DNA of 64,000 nt from Topomyia yanbarensis. Taxonomy: Eukaryota > Arthropoda > Insecta > Diptera > Culicidae. The stretch is from the NCBI RefSeq assembly GCF_030247195.1, contig NC_080672.1, forward strand, positions 87,627,113-87,691,112, in the 5' to 3' direction. Under the pieces are notes generated by a model that worked only from the letters and a program-made list of their open reading frames with translations, ran no database searches and was not told the DNA's origin. Each line of letters starts with the position of its first letter. Positions within the stretch are counted from its first letter, which is position 1. This document shows positions 12,031-23,800 of the stretch, in pieces. The position numbers and the translations under genes were made by a program.

Positions 12031-12278
12031 GGTCGGTGTTAAGTCAGACCGGACTAAGTCGCAAAACATCAAAAAATGAGATAATGATATTACTGGATAA
12101 AGAATTTCGTCAGTTGCATTCGACTTTTGCCCGATATGAAATATGTAACAATAAACAAGAATTATGACAAAAATTAATTTCCAATCATAATGTAAAGGAT
12201 GCTGTGATTCAAACTTTAAACTCATTTTTCTCGAAATCAATATTTTGTCACTTAGTCCGGTCTGACTTAACACCGACC
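12031..12278. mobile_element. MITE, 248 bp, with 36-bp terminal inverted repeats
   Basis: The first 36 bases (GGTCGGTGTTAAGTC...) and the last 36 are reverse complements with two mismatches. AAAT stands immediately outside both ends (12027-12030 and 12279-12282), consistent with a 4-bp target duplication. There is no coding capacity. The transposase superfamily cannot be named from the sequence alone. Confidence 0.85.
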
Positions 12279-12282
12279 AAAT

Positions 12283-13653
12283 AGTCTCAAAACCCATAAA
12301 TACTCCCAAATATGATTTTCAAATGGGATCTACCAGACCATGCTGATGGTGTTTTTATGGGTTGAGCCCATTCCAAAGACTATCAAAACACCATGCAGTG
12401 GGGGTGAATTAGGTTCATGGATATAGGGTCATTATGGGCTTTTCGTTTGCTCGGCTATTTAGCTATAATCTTTTGATGATTTCGGAAGGGTTGGAAGAAA
12501 CGGGTTTCCACTCATAACATTAATCATCCAAAAAACGGTTTGAGTGTTTTGACAACTCATACTGTGAATCGAAAAGTAAAAGAAATATGGCGTAATAGTA
12601 TTGAGATCGATTTTCAATAAGCATTTGAATAATTTCAAAGCCATAAATTTTGAAATTTCAGTGATTTCAAAAAAATTACGGCATTATACAGCAGATTTCG
12701 ATAAAATAACATTGATAATTAATGATTCTTGAAGTAATCATGGAGAATTGAAGCTCATTAAAAAAATAGATAGTTGGTGTCTTCAGCAAAGTTGATGAGA
12801 AAGATGTCACAAACAACTTCGTTGAAGACTTATAAGTTTTATATTCGGATATACAATGATATTGGTAAAATTTTGTGAAATCCAAAATGTTATAATTAAC
12901 ATTTTTTGTTGAATACTTTAGTGACTCGTACCGAGCATTGAGATATGTATTTAATTGTTCTAAACAACTTGGCTGAAGGTCAATTAAATTTAATATCTAT
13001 CTTAAACACTAATATTAGAACAATCTGTTTTCAAAATTTCGCAAGTAACCTAATACATTTCGATAGTTCGATCATATAGCGCATTGATGTATTCAACATT
13101 CTCAACAACTTTGCTGAAGACATCCAGTTACTCACTCATAACTATTTCTAGGAGGAGTAATTACCAAAATTATGTTATCAAAAAATGCACAGTATTTTTC
13201 AAGTGTGTACTCAATCATCTACCATCCATTCTCAGGTAGTTTTCTTGAGCAACAAACGTTGGAGTTTCGTATTTTACTTTTGAGTTCCATTCAATCCCAT
13301 CGCTTCACAATTTTTTTCTTCATAGAATTTTTTTTTCCACTAATAATAGTTTTCTTTGTGATGAGTAAACACTTTACATCATTTCAAGATGTATCTTCTA
13401 AGCTTGTGTAAATGATTGCATTTCTAGTATTCGAAAATCCTGCGAATACTGACCCACTGTTACTGCCAAAATACCGGTGCTAAGTAAATAAAAGTACCGG
13501 TATTTTCGGTACTGCGCCGATTATTTTAATGCTGAATATTTTAGCTATTTAAAATGATCTATCATTGAATTTGAATATTTTGTTTTTAGAATCTCCTATA
13601 AGCGACCTTCGAGTTGGTTCCCATTATTCGATGTATGCCAACATAATAGGCTT
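12283..13653. other. AT-rich repeat-like DNA with CTTTGCTGAAGA motifs
   Basis: No gene was seen. The motif ACTTTGCTGAAGA or close variants occurs on both strands (minus at 12781-12793, plus near 12815-12832, 12967-12980 and 13108-13120), a signature shared with other repeats at 44.7, 45.7, 46.3, 48.0 and 48.5 kb. An inverted pair around ACCATG...TTTTTA flanks the 12-kb MITE (near 11970-11992 and 12337-12362). Confidence 0.4.
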
Positions 13654-13750
13654 CCCTAGTAACAATTGAGGTTTTATGGTAGTTTTATAGCCACTGATAA
13701 AACTTAGATTTTACTTGTAGCGTGCTATAAAACTTCAATTGTTACTTGGG
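13654..13750. mobile_element. Very small MITE, 97 bp
   Basis: CCCTAGTAACAATTGAGG at the left and its near-exact inverse CTTCAATTGTTACTTGGG at the right give terminal repeats of about 24 bp with two mismatches. The interior is only about 50 bp. The target duplication is unclear. Confidence 0.75.
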
Positions 13751-16700
13751 TTGTGACCTAAATCACGCCTGTCCAAAATTTGCTGTTAACTATTAATCTA
13801 TAAAAGAACGAAAGCTGACTTAGTACGTCATCCCGATCCGAATAGGGCACATAGGGATCTGTCCTGAGTTTGTGATCATTGTTGTTTGATTTGCATCCAA
13901 AGTGAGGTAAGAAGGAATATGTTTCGTCATCTGGGATTCTCACAACAGGACCTGTTGCGAATACATGAGAAAACATTTTTTTCGAATAATGGATGCCTTC
14001 TTCAGTCTTCGTATATAGACATGATTCCTTCAAGAAACTCCACGTTAATGTGTGATGCAATTCGACGTACCTCGATTTCATATACACGGAAATCTTGGCT
14101 CAAACGATTCTGTGTTGTGCGAATTTCTTTAGTAAAATGCTTCCAGCATCAAATAAACTTCTGACGCTCTTATACCTTTTGGAACTGTTCCACCAACCGC
14201 ATAGTTGGTCTAAATCGAGCTTGTTTTAAGTGAGTCGCAATGGTAATCCTTGTAGTAGAGGCACGTTTCACTTCTGTAGTTTTCTGATTTTACTGCGCAG
14301 CCGGAGAAACGATACTGCACTGTTAGTGCAGTGGATAAGCAACAAAGCAATGTAAATAGATTACTTGTTTTATTGCTAGCTATAGCAGAATAATTTTTAG
14401 CTTCTGCTCTGGGTGAGCTCAGAAGGTAGATTGAAGCATACTATACAATACTAACTTCCGAGAAGGGCTTTCGAACCACAAGACAATGAACCTATTTCGA
14501 TAGTTTCAAAATATCAATTCTTGATGTATAAAATAAATACAATAATTTTTGCTTTAATCCATATTTTTGTTTGTTCTGATTAAATTCTGTGTTGCTCCTT
14601 CAGTCGTGAATTTCAGTTCTCTCATACCGCGGAAGTTGTGTACAAATCTTTTCCTGTAGTTTGTGCCTGCAGGATTCAATAATTCAAATTCCAAATCAGA
14701 AAGTAATCCACATAAATTTTTCTACTTTAAATTTAATATGCTCCTCTTTCTCTGCCAGAAATACCAATACCCTGTTCTTTCTTCTTACATTGACTTCTAT
14801 TGGAGCTACCGATCCATTGCACATTGAAGCGTAACAGAACGTAAATCCACCGTATATGGCTAACTACCTGCGCCAACCTGGCCAACCCATTTCACCTTCT
14901 CTGCTGCCTAACTCTCCCGATCGCGTCACGAGACGAAGCAAAACGACGACACCAGGTGAGACAGGCTCGGAAAGATCGCAGGTAGTACGGTTATTTACAC
15001 GAAATTGACCTTTCTCCACGAGCGTGTACCACCATATCTGTCCTACCATGTGCGGGACTGCTTCAATCTCTCCCACTCTCTCTCTCTCTCCCTCCCTCTC
15101 TGTCTTAGGATATGGTGGCTCCGGCCGGCAGAATCGCGTGTAACGGATTCTAGTGTCAAGAAACTCACCGTTTCTCCCGATTCGTCGCCCTCGTTGAGCC
15201 CATTCCCGCACCAATCCAGCATCGGGTCGTAACGCGCTGAGGCTGTGGAACGCACTGAGTATGTCGCAGTTAAGCGTCGCGTCGTCATCGTCGTCGTCGA
15301 CGGCAATGGCTTGCGTCTTAAACCAGGTCATATTTGTCCTAAAGCACCGGCCTCCTTAGGACACGGAATCAAACTTTCCGCGATCTACCGTGTAGGCTGC
15401 TCTCCGTCGCATCGTCGCGGTACCGAAGAAGCAAATGTGTGAAGAAAGTGCGGTCCGGTCATCGGCCTCATCGTCTTCTCCATCGTCATCGTGCGTCGTG
15501 ACTGCGCAATCGCAATCGTCGAAACTGGATCAGACCCGGATCGGTCTTTTTTTGTTTGCATAGAGAAGATAATTTGCAAGTACGCCTGCCAAGGTGTTTA
15601 TTATTTTCGCGAGAATCTCCATTCGTGATTCTCATGATTATTAGACCAGATAAGGGGAGGATTTGGTTGAACGGCTTGAATAACTGTACCGGTTTAGGAT
15701 TTTGCCGCAACGTGCCAAATTTGGCTAACATGTTATCTAGAGGCTCGAAGCCTACATTTATCATTCTTCATCAAACACAATAATCAATGTGAGGTGCGTA
15801 GGTCTCAGGTACCGAGTCGGGCAAGGCCATCCGGCACACGTTCTGTTGAACTTCGAAACATTTCAGCATATGTGGCGGCAAACCCCGGTTGAATCGGCAC
15901 TCTCAGCTGACATTTCACAACTCTGAAGCATCCTTGACAGATGAGTTATTATAGTTCCATGCAAATCATGATTGCGCCTCGGTCAGCATTGACTAATCAG
16001 ACTAGTTGCCGAGCGACGAAGAGAACTAACACACAACGGTCAGATAAAATCATTTAATTAGCAGCTCTCCGATCGGGGTTACTGCAGGCGCCGCCGTTGT
16101 TTTCATCAGCCACTCGTAGGTGCACCGTAAAAATTAATCAACCCATTTTACGACCCGTTCTTAGCCGTAGTTGTAGCACAATTACGTCATCTATCGGAAT
16201 TTAAAATAATCACTGTCTGTCACAATATCTGTACGAAGTACGAGTACCCTCAGACGGTCTTTCGATCCACTGAGTTGGTCTTTTATTCTTCCAATGGCAA
16301 TGGCTAAAGAAACGGAACCAATTTGCCGGTGGACCCAAATGTCAGCAGGTTTTTATGATCATTTAACAGCTTCATCGCACCTAGATAACCATGACTAGTT
16401 GTTAGATGAGTGGGTTTTGTGGCGCTTTTCGAGAGTATGCGATCATTTTCACGCTGAATTAGGCTAAACGACCCTTCTTTGCCCCACGGGGTAGTGGTGG
16501 TCCCCGGCGGTAAGACGTTCGGTACGCTAGTCGATCAAGAGCACACATGGGATTTGCACTGTGGCACGAAGGTCGGTGTCAGGGTCAGGGGACCTGTTGG
16601 ATCATCTGCACATTAAAGGAGCTCGATTGTAGCAATAATAGTGGTAGGGGCTGTTTAAATTGGCTATTTCGCTGCTACCGTAATAGAAGTTATTATAGAT

Positions 16701-16915
16701 TATTTCTGCTTTCCGGCTGCAGATGGATTAACAGAAACCGGCGACGGATGTCACAAAGTGGCGTAAGCTTGATTGGCGAATAACTATTTCACGGGTGGAA
16801 ATGGAGGTTAATCGGTTTGGGACGTTGCTTCTCCAATCGAAAAAAGATTAGTTTCTGTAGATTTAGGTCTAAAATAGTTGTATTATTAGCAGAAAGTAGA
16901 CGGGGTTACAACACA
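13751..16915. other. Single-copy block, no gene recognised
   Basis: The sequence becomes GC-richer from about 14.8 kb. It holds a CT-rich tract at 15065-15103 and a (GTC)n-like stretch around 15276-15302. A 155-codon minus-strand frame at 14864-15331 runs through these low-complexity tracts and has no known domain, so it is not called. The block resembles unique intergenic or intronic DNA. Confidence 0.45.
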
Positions 16916-16919
16916 GATT

Positions 16920-18165
16920 TTTGTACCCTGTTGTAGGCTCCAATTTCAAAGATAAAGTTATAGGAAATATTATTGACATTTTGAAAAACCTATTGTTGTA
17001 GATGAAGAAACGCGAATAACTTGTGAAAAGGTCGTAATAAAACAAAATAATTGTGTTGTTAAAACAAAATTTAGTATATCTTGAGAACTACTATAGTTCA
17101 GAAATTTTTTGTTATAAGCATTTTGACTTAAAATGGCGTTTAGAATCATACTCAAAAATATAATTGTATTTTTGACTGCAAATAATATGAATTATAAAAA
17201 TATGTCGAAAGTTGTTGTTTGGAAAACTTTTTTATTGAGCTTCTGTAACGTCTTTAAATTGATAAATATTAGATTATTGACATTTTATGATGGGGTAACG
17301 AGAATAACTTTTAAAAAGGGCATAATTGCACGAATTAATTGTTTTTGTTGGAGCGAAATTCCAAATATCTCGAAAACTATCGTATTTTGGAAGATTTTTG
17401 TCTAATGCATTTTTTTTTTGTTCATTTCGTTTATTTGATAGGCACAAATGCGTTAGCTTGGCGGTGCCAAATGCTTATGTTTTTACATTTTGCGTATCTT
17501 AAAACTAGGAGGTTACAATGTTGAAATATTTTTTTACAAAGGAAAAAAAAAGTTTTCAGCTATCTTAAGACTAGAAATAAGATTCAATATACAAGAGAGG
17601 GCCAATCTAATGCATTTTGATTTACAATGATTCTTAGAATTATATTCTGTAATAAAATTATAGTTTTGTATGTCAATTAGTATTAAATTTAAAAACATGC
17701 ATAAAGTTATTGTTAGAAAAACTTTTTATCGATAATTTCTCCACCATGCAATTACATTCAAAATGTGTTTTCTCTTCAAACGTTTGTTGACAAAATTTAA
17801 AAATTTAAAAGGATGGGTTAAATTGCAATTTAAATTTTTAACATAAATTTTAGTTTTTTGTGAAAAATTACGCAGCATTTTTTCAGTGTATATTTTTTTC
17901 GTGAAGAAGTATTCATCCCCTGTAACTCGTTCCCAGACAGTTTTGCTGCATTAATCAGACTAAAAAAATTTAAAATCTATGCACGTAGAAACGTCTACGA
18001 CCTTTTAAAAATTGATCTTGGGTCAAAGTATTCTTATAAGCTTTGGGAAATGTTTAGTCTTGCATGCCGGTGTAATCTAGAAAGTTTCATCGGTATCTAA
18101 GATAGCCGGTTACGATTTTAGAGATTTTCGGGCGGATCTTCGTGGAATTCCTCAAATGTTAAATA
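16920..18165 (-). repeat. Dispersed repeat, copy A (related to 59548-60670)
   Basis: The sequence matches the reverse complement of the palindromic repeat at 59.5-60.7 kb in the same order: two related ~290-bp sub-repeats, then an arm ending in the GGAATTCC region near 18150. Shared landmarks are CACGAATTAATTGTTTTTG (17330 region), ACGTAGAAACGTCTAC (17981 region) and CGGATCTTCGTGGAATTCC (18135 region). It lacks the second arm. A retroposed insert interrupts it at 17414-17605. Confidence 0.8.
17414..17605 (-). mobile_element. 5'-truncated LINE 3' tail (192 bp) with 13-bp target duplication
   Basis: TCTAATGCATTTT occurs at 17401-17413 and again at 17606-17618. The uninterrupted copy at 60 kb shows a single version of this site. 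Read on the minus strand, the insert ends in CAAATAAACGAAATGAAC followed by poly(A) (T run on plus), very like the 3' end CAAATAAACG...poly(A) of the intact LINE at 3957-3986. This is the mark of target-primed reverse transcription of a truncated LINE transcript. The parent family is not otherwise in the window. Confidence 0.85.
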
Positions 18166-18725
18166 TTATTTCATTGATTCACAGATTTGTCTGCAATATC
18201 ATCAATGTGGTGACTAAAGACGGACAGAGCATTTTCTCGGAAAACTTTGTGAAATCATTTGACGCTAGGTTTTTGAAGACAATGGACGGAGCGTGTATTC
18301 AGTAGTCTTCACACTATAGAGACAGTTTTTGTGAGCTGTGGCCTGGTTGGTGAATTGTTGTTCACCGTGCACAATAGTACATTTAAATTACCAGTTAAAA
18401 TTCCGTCAAATCTTATTTGCACAAGCTAGTAAAAAAGCTTTTATGATGTCCTGCTGTTACAAGTTTTTACACATTTTTCTTGCCAATTACACTTGATTTT
18501 GCCATTTGGTATCGTTAACATCCAGCCATATTTCGTGAAAAGGTAGGTCACATTTTGGTTACACTATCACTTGACTGGTCTTTCAATTTCTTATACCTCC
18601 CGAAATTGTTGTCTCTTTAACTTTTCAGTTTGCTCACTATCTTGAAAGCATGCATAAACAATTTCAGCATTGTAATATCTTATCTAAAGCAAGCAAATTA
18701 TATTACTAACGACAAGTATTTTATA

Positions 18726-18790
18726 AAGGGCTGCCGTGTCTACATTCCCGCCTACAAAGTAGAGATCGACGGCGCGATCACCGCCTAGTT
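18726..18790 (+). pseudogene. Second LINE ORF1-like fragment
   Basis: The frame reads KGCRVYIPAYKVEIDGAITA then stop. It matches the 10.4-kb fragment in protein and in DNA (CTGCCGTGTCTACATTCCCG), including about 150 bp upstream, so the two are independent remnants of one element. Confidence 0.45.
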
Positions 18791-19513
18791 TTAAATGCTA
18801 ACAATAAACCGTGATAGGCAAAACATACGACAGCATTACTGCACTGCCTTTAAAATTCTTTTTACTGCTGTTGTGCATTCAAAATTCTGTTTACTAACAA
18901 AACATTTTTAAATTGATTTTTGAATGCTGGTTAGAAACAGTCAAAATATGGAAAATGGTAACACTCGCTTTCGCAGAAAAACCCAAGTGAGCCTTTTACA
19001 AGGCAATCGATTTATCTACTATCCGGTAATAAATTTCGCCTTTTTTCCAGTTTGAAGCATTCGGATTTGAAAGTTTACATTGGCTTTCTTTTATAGTTCG
19101 ACTTGCAAAATTTAGTGTGTACCTTGAAGTGACACGAATTTTGACTTAGTTTACGACTTATTACAAGTAGAACAAGTAGTTCAAGATTTCAGCGCCCCTC
19201 CCCCTAGAGTTGGCGCCCTTAGCAGGGGCCAACCCGACCAACCGCACGCTATGGGTCTGTATATATGTTATTGCTTTGAATTCAAATTTATCAACTGAAC
19301 AAATGTTTACCTCGCTTCCATTCGTTATCGTTTGATAATGCAACCAAAGCTGCAACAGCAATGTCGGCCAATGCGGGTGCGCGATAAAGCATGCTGTTTC
19401 CGCGTTCAATCCGTTGTTCGTAATCCATGCACGACGACGCTCGGCCTGAAATATATTAGTTAGAAATTGTGGGTTATTTTTTTTTTCTTTGACATATTGT
19501 TAGGTGCTAAAAG
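18791..19513. other. Spacer without recognised features
   Basis: No coding frame or repeat partner was seen between the ORF1-like fragment and the foldback element. Confidence 0.4.
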
Positions 19514-21458
19514 ACGAATTTCGCGCCAAATCGTATTCAGAGTTGGCAGCACCCTCTCAGATTTTGATGAAGCTTACTGTACATGTCACAAAAAGCCACT
19601 TTGCATACTTTTTTTCCAAAAATGATCTTGACTGTCTTTTGAAAAGGGTAAAACTTTTTTTTTACCTTTTTTTTCAAATAACTATAGTCTAAATATGACA
19701 AATCCTACGAAAAAATGTTGTAGGAGTGATTCCTACACTGAAAAAAAATCGATTTTAAAAATTTAAAGACAATTAAAAAAAAACCCCATCTTTGATTTGG
19801 GTTCAATTTTGTTCCAAGATAGGTAATTATGTTTCCGACCTACCGTCAAAAATTCAAGTTGGGCACCTTCAAGGAAAAAAAAGTTATTTGAAAAAAACTT
19901 TTCCTTGTCCAAACTGTTTTTTTTTTTTTCAAAATACTTTAATCGAAAACTAAACCAGTGAGAGCCCTAAATGGAATGTACACAGGTTTGCAAAGTTTTT
20001 CTTATTTTTAAATTTTAGAAAAGTCTGTCAATTGTTTCATAAAATTTATCATTTCTAAGATGAACAACTGAACTGAAGTCTTCCAGTCTTCCAGTCTTCC
20101 AGTCTTTCAGTCTTTCAGTCTTTCAGTCTTTCAGTCTTCCAGTATTCCAGTCTTCCAGTCTTCCAGTCTTCCAGTCTTCCAGTCTTCCAGTCTTCCAGTC
20201 TTCCAGTCTTCCAGTCTTCCTGTCTTCCAGTCTTTCAGTCTTCCAGTCTTCCAGTCTTCCAGTCTTCCAGTCTTCCAGTCTTCCAGTCTTCCAGTCTTCC
20301 AGTCTTCCAGTCTTCCAGTCTTCCAGTCTTCCAGTCTTCCAGTCTTCCAGTCTTCCAGTCTTCCAGTCTTCCAGTCTTCCAGTCTTCCAGTCTTCCAGTT
20401 TTCCAGTCTTCCAGTCTTCCAGTCTTCCAGTCTTCCAGTCTTCCAGTCTTCCAGTCTTCCAGTCTTCCAGTCTTCCAGTCTTCCAGTCTTCCAGTCTTCC
20501 AGTCTTCCAGTCTTCCAGTCTTCCAGTCTTCCAGTCTTCCAGTCTTCCAGTCTTCCAGTCTTCCAGTCTTCCAGTCTTCCAGTCTTCCAGTCTTCCAGTC
20601 TTCCAGTCTTCCAGTCTTCCAGTCTTCCAGTCTTCCAGTCTTCCAGTCTTCCAGTCTTCCAGTCTTCCAGTCTTCCAGTCTTCCAGTCTTCCAGTCTTCC
20701 AGTCGTCCAGTCTTCCAGTCTTCCAGTCTTCCAGTCTTCCAGTCTTCCAGTCTTCCAGGCTTCCAGTCTTCCAGTCTTCCAGTCTTCCAGTCTTCCAGTC
20801 TTCCAGTCTTGCAGTCTTCCAGTCTTCCAGTCTTCCAGTCTTCCAGTCTTCCAGTCTTCCAGTCTTTCAGTCTTTCAGTCTTCCAGTCTTCCAGTCTTCC
20901 AGTCTTCCAGTCGCCCAGTCTTCCAGTCTTCCAGTCTTCATTCGAGTTTGTTTTGAATATATACCAAATTCGTTACTGATACTTTTTGCATGTATCAGGC
21001 AACTAGCAGTTGGGAAATTGGATTCTGAGATGATGACTTTCGTTGGTGTAGTATTCGATAAAAATACACCGAAAAAAAAATCAACTTTTTTCAAATAACG
21101 TTTTTTCCTTGAAAGGGCCCAATTTGAATTTGAGACGGAAGGTAGACAATATAATTTCCTATCTTGATACAAAATTTCATTTAAATCAAAGATGGTTTTT
21201 TTTGTAAATCGACTTTAAATTTTTAAAATCGATTATTTTCAGTGTAGAAGTCGATGAAGATTTTTTTCAATATTTTTATTCAAAAATTTGACTAATTTTG
21301 TGAAAATCACTCCCACAATATTTTTTTGTAGGATTTGTCATTTTTAGAAATTTGAAAAAAAAATTGGTAAGAACAGTTTGACACAGTTTGTACAGAAAGT
21401 TTTATTTAAAATCTGAGTGGGTGCTACAAACATTTGTTCGAGTTGGCGCGAAATTCGT
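19514..21458. mobile_element. Foldback element with a satellite core, 1.95 kb
   Basis: The outermost 16 bases ACGAATTTCGCGCCAA (19514-19529) are exactly inverted at 21443-21458. The arms (about 560 and 515 bp) remain alignable through GCAGCACCC/GGGTGC, ACAAATCCTAC and the CATCTTTGATTT segment, up to the octamer array in the centre. No transposase frame is present. A single right-arm copy without the array lies at 28010-28720, so arm and array are separable. Structure resembles foldback (FB-like) transposons; assignment to a family is not possible here. Confidence 0.85.
20078..20939 (+). repeat. (GTCTTCCA)n octamer satellite, about 108 units
   Basis: The 862-bp tract is an almost unbroken octamer. 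Variants with CTTTCAGT cluster near both ends (about 20103-20135 and 20863-20880), while the interior is nearly uniform, as expected from unequal exchange or slippage. Confidence 0.97.
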
Positions 21459-21498
21459 GTAATAATGTAAAATAATATTAAAAAAAATTATAAAAACA

Positions 21499-21809
21499 GT
21501 TCGATAAACTAGATATTTTTGAGACACCCTAATGAATAGCAAATTTGTATATATATAATTTGTTTTAATATCAAAAACGAATTCAGCGTACCAAAATTAC
21601 ACAAAACCGTCGTATTTGAATCGATACGACAATGTTTTGACTTGTTTTGAATCCACTTTAGGACATATGTCAAAATTTTGCCGTATCGGTTCAAATAGGA
21701 CGGTTTTGTGTAATTTTGGTACGCTGGATTCGTTTTTGATATTAAAACAAATAAAATATACAAATTTGCTATTACTTAGGGCATCTCAAAAATGTCTAGT
21801 TTATCGAAC
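21499..21809. repeat. Compact palindrome with a 27-bp loop
   Basis: GTTCGATAAACT (21499) pairs with AGTTTATCGAAC (21798-21809), and the match runs inward through TACCAAAATTACACAAAACCG to GATACGACAATGTTTTGAC (21623-21641) against 21669-21687. Weaker pairing continues outward to about 21470 and 21845. It directly abuts the preceding foldback element. No coding capacity. Confidence 0.88.
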
Positions 21810-21845
21810 TGTTCTTTAAAGATTTTTATATTATTTTCGTGCGCA

Positions 21846-22939
21846 ACATCATTTTTTATAGCACACTTGTTAAAAAAAAACCTGCATTATACATTTGGGT
21901 GGCTCAAAAAGAATTATTTTCGTGTGAAAGTCTATCATTATTTTTTTAAGAAATTGTTGTGCGATAAATTCCTTTTTTGGTTTTAGAATATATTAGACAT
22001 TAACTTTACTACTTATTAGGGTGGCTCAAAAGCAAGTATTTTATCCTTACGAGTGTAATATTTTTTTTTCAGTAGTAATTATGATAAACTGAATTTATTT
22101 TCAATGTTGAAACGAACTAATTTACATCACATTGTGGTGCTTCGATATGATTCTTTAGTTTTTATGGATTACATAAGATATGTCCGAATAATGTTGGAAC
22201 TCTAAATTCATTAATGGGTTACTTGATTTGAAAACTACATTTTACTTAATTTTTAAAACAAAATCTTTGAGCATCTTAGTGGAATATTTAATTGCAATCA
22301 CTAATCAACAGGAACTTTACGATTTTTTGCAGGTGTATTTTTAAGTAACTTTGGTCGCTTATTTCATATCTTACATAAAATATTAATTGAAAACTCTTTT
22401 TCCGCGGATGTGGTACATTTAAAAATGATCTTAATTTATTTTATTTATTTTTCGCTAACCCTCAAGATAAATCAGTACTATACAAATTCTAATCAAAATA
22501 GTTTTATCAAATGACTAGAACGCAACTCTGTTAAATTAATTTGACAGTTACTGCGTAGGATATCAGGAAATAGTTCCAATGACATATTTCAATAGGTTGA
22601 AAATATTTACTGAATTTTGAACATTATGAATACTTTTAGCATCTACGAAATCACTTTTTCCACTCGGCTCCTCTCTCTCTTGATCACTAGTAAAACCCTC
22701 GTAGATCAATGCTTCAATGCTATGAAAGTTGTGCATGTATTTATGACATTGTTCTAACTATGAAGTGATTATTTGAATATAATATCAGTAATAACCATGC
22801 GTCTCCATTCAAATTTTTTAAATTTTGACTGCTTATCGCAAGTTTTTGTAAAACTAGCATGGGCTTATTTTAAGAAGAATATTAAAAACTTTCGAATAAG
22901 TATAATGTGATCGCGGTCGGTATTGTTGTTGCTTTAGAA
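21846..22939. other. AT-rich spacer with TTAGGGTGGCTCAAAA fragments
   Basis: GGGTGGCTCAAAA occurs at about 21898 and 22019, and GGGCATCTCAAAAA at 21779, suggesting decayed ends of one repeat family. Nothing else is recognisable. Confidence 0.4.
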
Positions 22940-23147
22940 CAGCGATTCTCAACCTGGGGTCCGCGAAGTAGTTACCAGGGGTCCGCGAAAAAAAAATTAT
23001 TTATCTCGGAAGGACCTTTTTTGTAATAGATTGAAAATAATATTTGGATAGTACACAAAGTGGATGCTAAGCCAAGCCGCAGGGGTCCACAACAATCCTG
23101 AGTAATTCCAAAAGGGGCCGCGGGACGTAAAAGGTTGAGAACCGCTG
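22940..23147. mobile_element. hAT-type MITE, 208 bp, 8-bp target duplication
   Basis: Ends are CAGCGATTCTCAACC and its inverse GGTTGAGAACCGCTG. CTTTAGAA flanks both sides (22932-22939 and 23148-23155). The 8-bp duplication and the CAGNGGTTCTCAACC-type terminus are hallmarks of hAT elements of the Buster/SPIN kind. There is no transposase frame. Confidence 0.93.
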
Positions 23148-23524
23148 CTTTAGAAGATTGAATTCAATCAAAGTTCATGATAAACAGTTATCTAAACAAT
23201 AACTATACCAAACAGTTTCTTATTTTGCGCAATTTTTTGATGTAATTTAATCATATGGGTAATTTTGGTGAATTACTGCAATTCATAAAATCAGCCGTTT
23301 CTTCGAAAACGAAAATAACCGGATGTAGTTCTTGTGATCAAATTATGCAACAAACACTGGAGTTATGCCCTTCAAAAAACGGTTAAAAATTCGTTTTGCG
23401 CCAAATCACCTAAAATCTCGCAAAAATGTTTCTGATACCTCAACTGATACAAGGAAAAAACTAGCGAGAATATCTGAGACTTGTTGTCTAGTGTCCATAA
23501 GTTACGTATTTTAGAGCGAGAGCA

Positions 23525-23800
23525 CCCGGACGTGTACGGTTCGAGATCGCGCGTGAATGGGTGTTTGTATGTTGGTGCTTGAGATCGCGTTTATAATTGT
23601 ATAAGTATAGACTAAGTCACTGATATTTTTTTAATGTTTGTGAGATCGTAGGCGTTGATACCCGTGAAGCATCGCTTTTGCGACCTGAATTGTATTATCG
23701 CGAAAGGCTCGAGCGTTTGCATATTATTGTGCGTGTCCTTTTCATCACGTGGACGTTTGTATGTCGCCTATGCTAGCGCGTTTTAAATGCTACTAGGTCT
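23525..23800 (+). repeat. Dispersed block repeat, uninterrupted copy
   Basis: Recognised by GAGATCGCG...GCGTTTGTAT phrases, then TTATCGCGAAAGGCTCGAGCG, then ACGTTTGTATGTCGC and ATGCTAGCGCG. The same ordered phrases recur at 28765-28890 (minus), 44448-44529 plus 46353-46580, 47465-47700, and 49187-49260 plus 49640-49870. No coding frame is shared. The family is unknown to me. Confidence 0.75.

Noticed and set aside
14864..15331. 155-codon minus-strand frame
   Set aside because: It runs through CT-rich and GTC-repeat tracts, has no recognisable domain, and other frames overlap it on both strands.
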